DNA from: DAMBHY01 sp032068765
Lineage (GTDB): Bacteria; Bacteroidota; Bacteroidia; Bacteroidales; Dysgonomonadaceae
Direction: 5' to 3'
DNA: 64,000 nt
Assembly: GCA_032068765.1 (NCBI GenBank)
Contig: DAMBHY010000013.1
Span: 1-64,000 of the forward strand
Shown: positions 36,696-44,022 of the stretch, piece after piece
Layout of the letters: the number at the start of each line of letters is the position of its first letter
Position numbering within the stretch: position 1 is the stretch's first letter
The notes under the pieces: generated by a model
Told to the model about the DNA's origin: nothing
The model's database searches: none
Seen by the model: only the letters and a program-made list of their open reading frames with translations
Position numbers and translations under genes: made by a program

Positions 36696-36749
36696 TTCGA
36701 TAAATTTTATTCGTTAAATATTATGTTTATGATGTTTTAGATAAAAACT

Positions 36750-36965
36750 CTATTTAGAAAACGGTTCAATATATGGATTTCGTCAATTTCTATTTAGAAA
36801 ATGCCGACCGGCAGTTGGATTTTATCATTTTCTATTTAGAGAATGGCTCCCGACACATGGATTTTGTGATTTTCTGTTTAGAAAATGTCTCCCGGCAAGT
36901 GGATTTTGTGATTTTCTATTTAGAGAATGACAGCCGACAGTTGGATTCCGTGATTTTCTAAATAG
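36750..36965 (-). repeat. 42-bp tandem repeat array upstream of the DUF6261-like gene
   Basis: Five contiguous units begin with C[T/A]TTTAGA-type sequence on the plus strand at 36750 (40 bp), 36790, 36832, 36874 and 36916 (42 bp each), with a partial unit at 36958. Each has a conserved part of about 30 bp containing an 18-bp near-palindrome (ideal form ATTTTCTATTTAGAAAAT, 8-bp arms) and a conserved TGGATTTTGTGATTTT, and a variable 12-bp part with a common CCGRCA core: CCGACCGGCAGT, GCTCCCGACACA, TCTCCCGGCAAG, ACAGCCGACAGT. A 42-bp period equals four DNA turns and 14 codons, so a 62-codon repeat reading frame appears on the plus strand, most likely by chance. Confidence 0.85.
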
Positions 36966-36998
36966 AAATGGCTAAAAATATATTAGAACGCTTCGTTG

Positions 36999-37030
36999 CA
37001 AATATAGAGAATATTTGGATAATGGGGAAA
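36999..37030 (-). promoter_or_regulatory. Promoter reading into the 42-bp array
   Basis: On the minus strand TATATTTG (37006-36999) is a perfect -7 element with TTTC (37030-37027) 20 bp upstream. Transcription would begin near 36992, so the transcript to the DUF6261-like gene would carry the entire array in a leader of about 300 nt. Confidence 0.6.
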
Positions 37031-37068
37031 AATTTAGTGGGTAAATTAATTAGTTATTACAAAAATAT

Positions 37069-37100
37069 AAAATGCCGGAAGGTAATTTTCCGACATTTTA
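37069..37100 (-). terminator. Hairpin terminator downstream of the Ig-like lipoprotein gene
   Basis: AAAATG and CGGAA arms (37069-37080) pair with TTTCCG and CATTTT, interrupted by one mismatch. It is 25 bp past the lipoprotein stop codon, and the minus-strand sequence after it is T-rich. Confidence 0.6.
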
Positions 37101-37124
37101 TACCATTATTGATTAAATAGTTTA

Positions 37125-37604
37125 CTATTTTGTAATTTCAAATTCTGAATACAATTTAAAATTTTCTCTTTTAGAATACTTTTCTAACACTACAGCTACA
37201 TCAACAAACATTCGATATTTACCTGTTTTTAATTCATTAATTGAGAATGTATGTTTAAATTCTACAGAATCATTTTTAAAAACCATAATTTCATAACTCA
37301 GTACATTCATTGTAATTATATAATGAATCCATTTGTTATTATCCAAATATTCTAAATCGAAACCTTCTCCAAGAGAAACTTGATAATTATCAATATTCTT
37401 TATTTGATATTTGAATTTAATGCTATCTTTTGAATATTTATAATCATTTAGTATAAGTTTCAATTGAACACCTTTATTATATTCTTTATAAACATTATTA
37501 ATTACTGGTGTATTTGTGTTAGAGATGTTTTCTCTGTTTTTTGGGGAATCATTTATACAAGCAGATAAAAATAATAATAATATTATGGTAAACAAATTCT
37601 TCAT
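37125..37604 (-). CDS. Putative lipoprotein with immunoglobulin-like domain
   Basis: A 159-residue lipoprotein: signal peptide with lipobox LSAC, Cys16. After a polar linker, the mature part (about 40-155) has alternating strands with the pattern VQLKLILNDYKYSKDSIKFKYQIKN..., a Gly-x-Gly-Phe-x-Leu-Glu-Tyr segment and W-I-H-Y, similar to bacterial Ig-like domains found in lipoproteins and surface proteins. The function is unknown. Base composition is clearly AT-richer than the flanks, as for the protease gene upstream. The protease ORF ends 13 bp before the lipoprotein start codon, so they are likely co-transcribed. Confidence 0.65.
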   Translation of the reverse strand: MKNLFTIILLLFLSACINDSPKNRENISNTNTPVINNVYKEYNKGVQLKLILNDYKYSKDSIKFKYQIKNIDNYQVSLGEGFDLEYLDNNKWIHYIITMNVLSYEIMVFKNDSVEFKHTFSINELKTGKYRMFVDVAVVLEKYSKRENFKLYSEFEITK

Positions 37605-37616
37605 ATCGGTATTTAA

Positions 37617-38669
37617 TTAATATCGAGCTAAGCCTAGTAGATTATTAATATTTGAGGCTTTACTATAATAAGTGTATTTGGTTGTTAGATCCATTCCAAC
37701 ATGAATACCTAATGTTTTCTTATCAAAACTTGTAAATACGATTCCTCCGCTATCACCGTCAGCGGCATTATAGTTAGTCCTTACTAAATCAGTATGTATA
37801 GGACCTCCTTGTCTTCTTAGATCAAAAGTATCGTTTGTACTTAATATTGTACCACTTGTAGCTCCAGTACTTCTACCATATTTAGTGATTGATGTTCCAA
37901 CCTGTGGATTTGAAATAGTTGTAGATAATGTACCATAAAAGCCTGCAATATTATTAGTAGGTGTGAAGTTAGCGAAAGGTTCAATAAAGGCGGCATCTAC
38001 TCCATTTACTCTTCTGGAATCCAAACAATATCCTATAGCAGTACTACCTTGATATAGAGTTTGACCAGTGCTTATTAAATGTCCGGAAACAACAAATCCT
38101 TTAGTACCGCCTATATCCATTGCTCTATATCCTATTGAACCACCATTATATTTTCCATCACTCCTTGGAACATCTACACTACTGCCAGGATTTAAATCAC
38201 TTTGTAATTCTAATTCTCCTTCTGATTTTGAAAAAATAATCACATTAGAATTATTGATTTTATTTTTAAACTCTTGAATTTTATTTTCTGAATACTCATC
38301 CAAATAGACTTCAATTTTGTTTTCAATTGTTCTAAGTCCAAAATGTCTAAAATTTGAATAATCACTACTTTTGCAACTGTTGAACTTATAGCTGTTAAGA
38401 GAATCCAATACGCTGATAAGTGAATTATAAGAATTATCGCAAAATTTAAATATTACATTTTCAGGTCCAACTAGAGTCTGAATGTATTTCTTATATTCAT
38501 TATCCTTGTTAGCAATCATTACCACTAACTTCCCATTATGATTGATATAACTTCCTCCATAAGAAGGATGGAAATTAGGTTTCAATTTTCCCGATGATCT
38601 TGTGCCATTTGAATACGAATTAATTATCAAATCTGCATAATAATTAGCTTTCTGCTCAGCCCTTAACAC
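37617..38669 (-). CDS. Trypsin-like serine protease, N-terminus frameshifted
   Basis: A 350-residue segment containing a chymotrypsin-fold protease resembling the alpha-lytic/streptogrisin group. The triad appears as His in GFVVSGHLIS (about 198), Asp in VNGVDAAFIEP and Ser in NAADGDSGGIVF. The 150 residues before it look like a pro-region (LRTIENKIEVYLDEY...). This frame opens with GTG at 38669, but the codons upstream continue the same frame and encode a lipoprotein signal without a usable start codon; see 38670-38776. As it stands the protein cannot be exported properly. The gene is AT-rich and looks acquired. Confidence 0.75.
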   Translation of the reverse strand: MLRAEQKANYYADLIINSYSNGTRSSGKLKPNFHPSYGGSYINHNGKLVVMIANKDNEYKKYIQTLVGPENVIFKFCDNSYNSLISVLDSLNSYKFNSCKSSDYSNFRHFGLRTIENKIEVYLDEYSENKIQEFKNKINNSNVIIFSKSEGELELQSDLNPGSSVDVPRSDGKYNGGSIGYRAMDIGGTKGFVVSGHLISTGQTLYQGSTAIGYCLDSRRVNGVDAAFIEPFANFTPTNNIAGFYGTLSTTISNPQVGTSITKYGRSTGATSGTILSTNDTFDLRRQGGPIHTDLVRTNYNAADGDSGGIVFTSFDKKTLGIHVGMDLTTKYTYYSKASNINNLLGLARY

Positions 38670-38776
38670 GTTAATAGGGTTTTGATTATTGGTATAATCA
38701 TCCGCAAATTCATTTGTACAACTGATTATTCCTATTATAGAAATAATAGCGACTAAAAAAACACATTTCTTTTCAT
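38670..38776 (-). pseudogene. Out-of-frame signal peptide of the serine protease
   Basis: An ATG at 38776 begins MKRNVFF and then meets a stop after a run of seven T (plus-strand A run at 38755-38761). One more T, or one more A in the AAAA at the start, would join it to LVAIISIIGIISCTNEF, a perfect lipoprotein signal with lipobox, and then to the protease frame. So a single-base indel separates the start codon from the protease. It may be a mutation, phase variation in a homopolymer, or a sequencing error. Confidence 0.7.
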
Positions 38777-38905
38777 AGTTTATTTTTGTTTAAAAATTAT
38801 CACTCTAAATTATTAACGAACTATAAACATTTAAGTTTTAAATATCGTTCATATTAACATTCTAATATTCTGAATCTTTTATATTTCGCTAGTTATTTAC
38901 ATACC

Positions 38906-38939
38906 CCGCTATTGCGAGTTTGCAAGTCGTGGGTTGTTT
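38906..38939 (+). repeat. REP-like element, left copy
   Basis: 34 bp starting CCGCTATTGCGAGTTTGCAA are repeated at 40069-40102 with three mismatches, on the other side of the Fic gene. A matching AGCGG follows at 38945-38949, giving short inverted ends. It looks like a decayed copy of an intergenic hairpin repeat. Confidence 0.65.
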
Positions 38940-38959
38940 CTCAAAGCGGACATTTAAGT

Positions 38960-39013
38960 TTTGTGCAATAATTATAAATGATTTATCTTTGATAGTATCA
39001 AATGATATTATCA
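38960..39013 (+). promoter_or_regulatory. Fic gene promoter with overlapping palindromic operators
   Basis: A textbook promoter: TTTG at 38960-38963, exactly 20 bp, then TATCTTTG at 38984-38991. Overlapping the -7 element and the start site is the perfect palindrome TTTGATA-G-TATCAAA (38988-39002), directly followed by TGATA-T-TATCA (39003-39013). The arrangement suits repression by a DNA-binding protein, plausibly the Fic protein's own C-terminal winged helix. Confidence 0.7.
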
Positions 39014-39026
39014 TAATGCAAAAGAG

Positions 39027-39983
39027 ATGAGACCTCCTTATACAATCACAAGTAAGATTTTACAGTTAATAGCTTCTATTTCAGAAAAAATAGGAGAAGT
39101 AAAATCAGCACGACTGATAAAACCTCCGACAGAATTGAGGAAAAGGAATCGGATAAAAACTATTCAGTCATCATTAGAAATCGAAGGGAATACACTGACG
39201 GTTGAGCAAATAACGGATTTGTTGAATAATGAAAGAGTTTTAGCTCCGAAAAAGGATATCATCGAAGTAAAAAACGCTATTCATACCTATGAAAATATCT
39301 ACAAGCTTGATGTTTACGACATCAATTCGCTATGCGAGGCACATAAGATGATGATGGATAATCTCGTAAAAAACGCCGGCAATATAAGGAGCACATCGGT
39401 GGGAATAGTAAAAGGAAATCAAATCACGCATGTAGCACCTCCGGGACAAATGGTTTATCCTTTGCTCAACGATTTATTCGGCTATCTGAAAGATGATGAA
39501 GATATCATTTTGATAAAAAGTTGTGTTTTTCATTACGAGTTTGAGTTTATCCACCCTTTTGTGGACGGGAACGGCAGACTGGGGAGGTTGTGGCAGACGA
39601 TGATTTTAAAAGAATATTCGCCCGTATTTGAATTTCTGCCCATCGAAACATTGGTAAAAGAGAGACAACAAGATTATTACAAGGCTCTCGCTAACTCTGA
39701 CGGACAAGGAGAATCTACGCTCTTCATCGAATTTATGTTAGAGATTATAAATAATGCGCTTGAAGATTTATTGAAAACGCAACAATTAAGCCCTACCAAT
39801 ATTGACAGGATAGATTCGTTTAAGCATTTTGTTGGAAATAATGAGTTTTCGCGTCAGGATTATATGCGGCATAACAAAGACATTTCTCCCGCTACAGCAA
39901 GCCGCGACTTAAAAACTGCCGTCGAGGATGGGAAGTTGATAAAATTAGGCGACAAAAGAACGACAAAATATAAGTACTATTAA
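39027..39983 (+). CDS. Fic family protein with C-terminal winged helix
   Basis: A 318-residue enzyme that most likely transfers AMP (or another nucleotide part) to a protein hydroxyl. The active-site motif HPFVDGNGRLGR (about 178-189) is complete. The N-terminal helix carries SSLEIEGN (about 51-58), the inhibitory S/TxxxE(G/N) motif of class II Fic proteins, so the enzyme regulates itself in cis. About residues 255-318 form a winged helix (FSRQDYMRHNKDISPATASRD) likely to bind DNA. No separate antitoxin gene is present. The promoter with two palindromes suggests autoregulation. REP-like elements flank the gene on both sides. Confidence 0.9.
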   Translation: MRPPYTITSKILQLIASISEKIGEVKSARLIKPPTELRKRNRIKTIQSSLEIEGNTLTVEQITDLLNNERVLAPKKDIIEVKNAIHTYENIYKLDVYDINSLCEAHKMMMDNLVKNAGNIRSTSVGIVKGNQITHVAPPGQMVYPLLNDLFGYLKDDEDIILIKSCVFHYEFEFIHPFVDGNGRLGRLWQTMILKEYSPVFEFLPIETLVKERQQDYYKALANSDGQGESTLFIEFMLEIINNALEDLLKTQQLSPTNIDRIDSFKHFVGNNEFSRQDYMRHNKDISPATASRDLKTAVEDGKLIKLGDKRTTKYKYY

Positions 39984-40045
39984 CTTATTGCCGGCGCGCC
40001 TCTCCTCTCTGAGGTGTACCTTTCATATTATTTCTTTACAACGCA

Positions 40046-40165
40046 CAAGTTAGAGACTTGCACGAGCTCCGCTACCGCCAGTTTGCAAGTCGTGGGTTGT
40101 TTTGATAAAACAAACTTTATTGCTCTTGCAAGCAAACCACCGATTATAAATCGGCGGGAGCGGTG
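40046..40165. repeat. REP-like multi-hairpin element, right copy
   Basis: This gap element contains nested inverted repeats. The outer arms are CCGCTACCGCC (40070-40080) and GGCGGGAGCGG (40153-40163). Inside them lie GTTTGCAAG and CTTGCAAGCAAAC, TTGTTTT-GAT-AAAACAA and CCGATT-ATA-AATCGG (40140-40154). A GACTTGCA/TGCAAGTC pair flanks the left side. The 34-bp core is shared with 38906-38939. It resembles REP sequences mobilised by REP-associated tyrosine transposases; no such transposase is in the window. Confidence 0.65.
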
Positions 40166-40238
40166 AGCAAATATATAAATTTCCGAGGGTTAAACAATTC
40201 CCTCCAGCCCAACTATTCTTATTTTTCCCTGAAAATTA

Positions 40239-40246
40239 TAACTTTG
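40239..40246 (+). promoter_or_regulatory. Probable -7 element of alaS
   Basis: TAACTTTG fits TAnnTTTG, 40 bp before the alaS start. The -33 region is weak. Confidence 0.45.
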
Positions 40247-40286
40247 CATCTGATTTCAAAAAACGTAAATAAGAAATATTCAAAAT

Positions 40287-42893
40287 ATGATGACTTCAAT
40301 CGAAATTCGCCAATCGTTCAAAGATTTTTTTGCTTCAAAACACCACCTTGTGGTGCCTTCCGCGCCGATGGTTGTGAAGGGCGACCCCACACTGATGTTT
40401 ACCAACGCGGGAATGAACCAGTTCAAGGATGTGATTTTGGGAAACGCGCCCATCAAATATCCTCGCGTTGCAGATTCGCAGAAATGTTTGCGCGTTAGTG
40501 GCAAGCACAATGACCTGGAAGAAGTGGGACACGATACGTATCACCACACCATGTTCGAGATGCTCGGCAACTGGTCTTTTGGCGACTATTTCAAAAGAGA
40601 AGCCATCGACTGGGCATGGGAATTCCTGACGGAAGTGTTGAAACTCGACAAAAACCGTTTATACGTCACCGTTTTTGAAGGAAGTCCCGAAGAAGGTTTG
40701 TCGCGCGACGATGAGGCAGCCGGATTCTGGGAAAAATACCTGCCAGCAAACCGAATAATCAACGGCAACAAACACGATAATTTCTGGGAAATGGGCGACA
40801 CAGGTCCTTGCGGACCTTGTTCTGAAATCCACATCGATATTCGTCCTGACGACGAACGCGCCAAAGTGGACGGATTGACATTGGTCAATGAAAGTCATCC
40901 GCAAGTGATTGAAATATGGAATTTGGTGTTCATGCAATACAACCGCAAAGCAGACGGTTCGCTTGAAGGTCTTCCAAACAAAGTAATTGATACTGGAATG
41001 GGTTTTGAACGCCTGTGTATGGCTGTTCAGGGCAAATTATCCAACTACGATACAGATGTTTTCCAACCACTCATACAAAAAGTGGCTCAACATGCTGGCA
41101 GCGAATATGGCATTGACAACAAAAAAGATATCGCAATGCGTGTGATTTCCGACCATATCCGCACCATCGCTTTCTCCATTGCTGACGGGCAGTTGCCATC
41201 CAACGCCAAAGCGGGATATGTAATTCGCAGAATTCTGCGTCGTGCCGTTCGTTATGGATATACTTTCCTTGATTTGAAAGAAGCGTTTATGTACAAATTG
41301 CTTCCAACTCTTATTCAGGTAATGGGCGAATCTTATCCCGAGCTGGAAGCGCAGAAAACATTGATCGAAAAAGTGATTAAGGAAGAAGAAGAATCTTTCT
41401 TGAGAACTTTGGAAACAGGTATCAAGCTACTCGAAAAGAATTTGCCTAAGCAAGGCGGTGTTTTGAGCGGAGAAATTGCTTTCACGCTATACGATACTTT
41501 TGGCTTCCCTCTCGATTTGACGGAGTTGATTTTGAGGGAACACGGAATGATGGTGGATGTTGAAGGTTTCAATGCAGAAATGCAAAAACAGAAAGAGCGT
41601 GCGCGCAACGCCGCTGCCACCGAAACAGGAGACTGGACAGTTATCGCGGAAGGTAATCCTGAATTTGTTGGTTATGATGAGGTGGAAACCGAAACCCGCA
41701 TTCTTCGCTATCGTTTGATGAAACAGAAGAATAAATCGTTCTATCAAATCGTGCTTTCCAAATCACCTTTTTATGCGGAAATGGGTGGACAAGTAGGCGA
41801 TACGGGCTGGCTGACGGATGAAGCCGGCGAAAAGATAGAAATCATAGATACAAAACGTGAAAATAATCTGGCAGTGCATCTTACCAATGAACTTCCCGAA
41901 AATCTGGAAGGAAACTTCACGGCGAAAATTAATTTAGAAAAACGTATTGCTGCGGAAGCAAATCACACCGCTACCCACTTACTTCACGAAGCACTTCGTG
42001 AAGTGCTGGGAAAACATGTGGAGCAAAAAGGTTCGTTCGTTTCTCCGGATATTTTGCGCTTTGACTTCTCGCATTTTCAGAAAGTGACGCGCGAAGAAAT
42101 TAGACGCGTGGAAGAAATTGCTAACCAGAAGATACGTGCTGATTATCCTTTGGATGAATCGCGCGAAACGCCTATTGCTAAAGCAAAAGAGATGGGAGCT
42201 ATGGCGTTGTTCGGTGAGAAGTACGGCGAAGTGGTGCGCGTGGTTCGTTTCGGTTCTTCTGTAGAATTGTGCGGAGGCACACATGCCAAATCTACCGGAA
42301 ATATCGGAATGGTGAAAATCATCTCGGAAAGTTCCATTGCCGCAGGCATTCGCAGAATTGAAGCTATCACCGGAAAAGCGGTGGAAGATATGATGAATAA
42401 TTTGCAGGATGCTATTTTAGATGCAAAAGGTTTATTAAACAACGCTCCCGACTTGAATAAAGCAATTGAAAAAACCATCGAAGAAAATACCGAATTGCGC
42501 AAGCAAGCGGCAAGTTTTATGAACGAGCGTATAAATAATCTTCGTAATAAACTGATTAACGAAAAAATCAGTGCTAACGGTTCAGAAATTATAGCTGCAA
42601 AAGTGCAACTTCCTGCTGATGCTATTAAAAATCTTGCTTTCCAATTCAAGAATGAAATTAAAGAGAATTTGCTTGTAGTGATTGGCGGGGAAGATAACGA
42701 TAAAGCGTCGCTTACCGTACTGCTTTCGGATGATATGGTGGCAAAGGGAAACAATGCTACAGCACTTATCAAAGAAGTTGCCAAACTCATTCAAGGTGGA
42801 GGAGGAGGACAACCGCATTTCGCCACTGCTGGAGGCAAAAATCCTGCCGGATTGCAAGATGCTATAGACGGCATTGTTGCCAAATTCAAATAA
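40287..42893 (+). CDS. alaS: Alanyl-tRNA synthetase
   Basis: An 868-residue class II synthetase that charges tRNA-Ala and edits serine and glycine. The N-terminal catalytic core begins IRQSFKDFFASKHH, with motif 2 around HTMFEMLGNWSFGDYFK and motif 3 in VIRRILRRAVRYG. The editing domain has HTATHLLHEALREVLG (metal-binding His pair) and the second metal motif CGGTHAKSTG. The C-terminal oligomerisation (C-Ala) domain ends with GGGGGQPHFATAGGKN. All regions are intact. It stands alone between the REP-like element and a clear terminator. Confidence 0.97.
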   Translation: MMTSIEIRQSFKDFFASKHHLVVPSAPMVVKGDPTLMFTNAGMNQFKDVILGNAPIKYPRVADSQKCLRVSGKHNDLEEVGHDTYHHTMFEMLGNWSFGDYFKREAIDWAWEFLTEVLKLDKNRLYVTVFEGSPEEGLSRDDEAAGFWEKYLPANRIINGNKHDNFWEMGDTGPCGPCSEIHIDIRPDDERAKVDGLTLVNESHPQVIEIWNLVFMQYNRKADGSLEGLPNKVIDTGMGFERLCMAVQGKLSNYDTDVFQPLIQKVAQHAGSEYGIDNKKDIAMRVISDHIRTIAFSIADGQLPSNAKAGYVIRRILRRAVRYGYTFLDLKEAFMYKLLPTLIQVMGESYPELEAQKTLIEKVIKEEEESFLRTLETGIKLLEKNLPKQGGVLSGEIAFTLYDTFGFPLDLTELILREHGMMVDVEGFNAEMQKQKERARNAAATETGDWTVIAEGNPEFVGYDEVETETRILRYRLMKQKNKSFYQIVLSKSPFYAEMGGQVGDTGWLTDEAGEKIEIIDTKRENNLAVHLTNELPENLEGNFTAKINLEKRIAAEANHTATHLLHEALREVLGKHVEQKGSFVSPDILRFDFSHFQKVTREEIRRVEEIANQKIRADYPLDESRETPIAKAKEMGAMALFGEKYGEVVRVVRFGSSVELCGGTHAKSTGNIGMVKIISESSIAAGIRRIEAITGKAVEDMMNNLQDAILDAKGLLNNAPDLNKAIEKTIEENTELRKQAASFMNERINNLRNKLINEKISANGSEIIAAKVQLPADAIKNLAFQFKNEIKENLLVVIGGEDNDKASLTVLLSDDMVAKGNNATALIKEVAKLIQGGGGGQPHFATAGGKNPAGLQDAIDGIVAKFK

Positions 42894-42900
42894 ATAGAGC

Positions 42901-42929
42901 GCGGCAGATATACTTTTCTGCCGCTTTTT
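42901..42929 (+). terminator. Terminator of alaS
   Basis: A perfect 8-bp stem GCGGCAGA/TCTGCCGC with an 8-base loop is followed by five T, 8 bp past the alaS stop. Confidence 0.9.
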
Positions 42930-42999
42930 ATTTGTCTAAGCGTTTCATTACAATTATTTTGTAGTAAACTTAGAATGGTGTAATTTTACAGAAATTTTT

Positions 43000-43071
43000 G
43001 GCGCGGTAGTTCAATGGATAGAATAGAAGTTTCCTAAACTTTAGATTTGGGTTCGATTCCCAGCCGTGCTA
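43000..43071 (+). tRNA. tRNA-Arg (anticodon CCT)
   Basis: A complete cloverleaf. The acceptor 43000-43006 pairs with 43064-43070 (two G-U pairs), discriminator A43071. The anticodon stem GAAGT/ACTTT encloses the loop TTCCTAA, giving anticodon CCT, which reads AGG. The T-arm has TTGGG/CCCAG with loop TTCGATT. CCA is not encoded. It lies between alaS and the DUF2795 gene. Confidence 0.93.
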
Positions 43072-43081
43072 CAAAAGCAAA

Positions 43082-43107
43082 GAGAGAGAACATCAGTTCT
43101 CTCTCAA
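43082..43107. terminator. Hairpin between tRNA-Arg and the DUF2795 gene
   Basis: GAGAGAGAAC pairs with GTTCTCTCTC around an ATCA loop. It can end the tRNA transcript and, on the other strand, the DUF2795 transcript, where T-rich sequence follows. Confidence 0.7.
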
Positions 43108-43134
43108 ATTATATTTCATTTGTTAATGAAGTAA

Positions 43135-43356
43135 TTAGTATTCTTCTTCGTCAAAAAAGAAATCTTCTTTGCTTGGATAATCAGGCCAAATATCTTCAAT
43201 AGATTCAAATATTTCTCCGTCATCTTCAATATCCTGTAAGTTTTCTATTACTTCCAAAGGTGCTCCTGATCTTTGAGCATAGTCAATAAGCTCGTCTTTG
43301 GTTGCAGGCCATGGAGCATCTTCTAATTTTGATGCTAATTCTAATGTCCAATACAT
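43135..43356 (-). CDS. DUF2795 family small protein
   Basis: A 73-residue acidic protein with the DUF2795 pattern: an N-terminal LASKLEDAPWPATKDELIDYAQRSGAPLEVIENLQ block (two helices with a short turn and the P-x-T-x-x-x-L-I-x-Y-A motif) and a very acidic C-terminal tail. This family is common in bacteria and has no established function; the helix-turn-helix-like layout has led to suggestions of nucleic-acid or protein binding. It has its own promoter and is bounded by a hairpin. Confidence 0.8.
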   Translation of the reverse strand: MYWTLELASKLEDAPWPATKDELIDYAQRSGAPLEVIENLQDIEDDGEIFESIEDIWPDYPSKEDFFFDEEEY

Positions 43357-43405
43357 AATTCAGTATTAATTATAGTGATGGTTATTTTCTGTTTCAAATT
43401 TTGCG

Positions 43406-43413
43406 CAAATATA
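43406..43413 (-). promoter_or_regulatory. Probable -7 element of the DUF2795 gene
   Basis: TATATTTG on the minus strand is a perfect -7 element, 50 bp before the start codon. The -33 region is not convincing. Confidence 0.45.
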
Positions 43414-43421
43414 TAAAATTT

Positions 43422-43982
43422 TTATATACGTGACTGATCCCAAAAAATTTCTTTTCCGTTTTTGATAGATTCTGTTCTGGAAAGAACGAAAAGATAGTCT
43501 GAAAGACGGTTTACAAATTTCATTACATTGTCCTCAACCGGAAATTGTGTTCTAACATCATACATTCTTCTTTCCGCTCTACGGCAAACTGTGCGGCAGA
43601 TATGTGCGCGGGAACCTGACTCGCTTCCTCCCGGAAGAATAAATTGACGAAGTTGAGGCAATTCTGCATCTAAATGATCTATTTCAGATTCGATTTTTTT
43701 AATATCTTCTTCTGTAATGATGCTTGCTGCTTTGGGTGGCATTGCTTCGGTTTCCGTTGCAAGATAAGACCCAACAGTAAACAGTTTGTGCTGCACATAT
43801 TGCAGAAAGCGAAGATTTTCTTCGTTAGACATACTTGTCATCATCCATCCGATAAAGCTGTTAAGCTCATCGATGGTGCCATAGGCTTCTAATCTTATGT
43901 GGGTTTTATCTACTCGGGTACCTCCAACAAGCGAGGTTTTCCCCTTGTCTCCTGTTTTGGTGTAAATAATACTTTTTTTCAT
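43422..43982 (-). CDS. Cob(I)alamin adenosyltransferase, PduO type
   Basis: A 186-residue enzyme that adenosylates cob(I)alamin with ATP to make adenosylcobalamin. Family motifs are YTKTGDKGKTSLVGG (about 6-20, ATP binding), RLEAYGTIDELNSFIG (31-46) and PGGSESGSRAHICRTVCRRAERR near 130-152. The start is taken at ATG 43982 (MKKSIIYTKTGDKG); 16 codons further upstream run into the next gene. Its product is the cofactor of the lysine 5,6-aminomutase encoded about 15 kb downstream in this window, which is a sensible functional link even though it is not in that operon. Confidence 0.94.
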   Translation of the reverse strand: MKKSIIYTKTGDKGKTSLVGGTRVDKTHIRLEAYGTIDELNSFIGWMMTSMSNEENLRFLQYVQHKLFTVGSYLATETEAMPPKAASIITEEDIKKIESEIDHLDAELPQLRQFILPGGSESGSRAHICRTVCRRAERRMYDVRTQFPVEDNVMKFVNRLSDYLFVLSRTESIKNGKEIFWDQSRI

Positions 43983-44022
43983 ACAATTTATTTCTGTCAA
44001 TTCTACACGGGGTAGACTTGGA

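Noticed and set aside
36773..36961. Protein of 14-residue repeats on the plus strand
   Set aside because: A 42-bp period automatically keeps a frame open. It has no separate promoter or ribosome-binding site, and the promoter here reads the other way.
36750..36965. CRISPR array
   Set aside because: Units are contiguous 42-mers whose only variable part is about 12 bp with a shared core. There are no spacers of normal length and no cas genes in the window.
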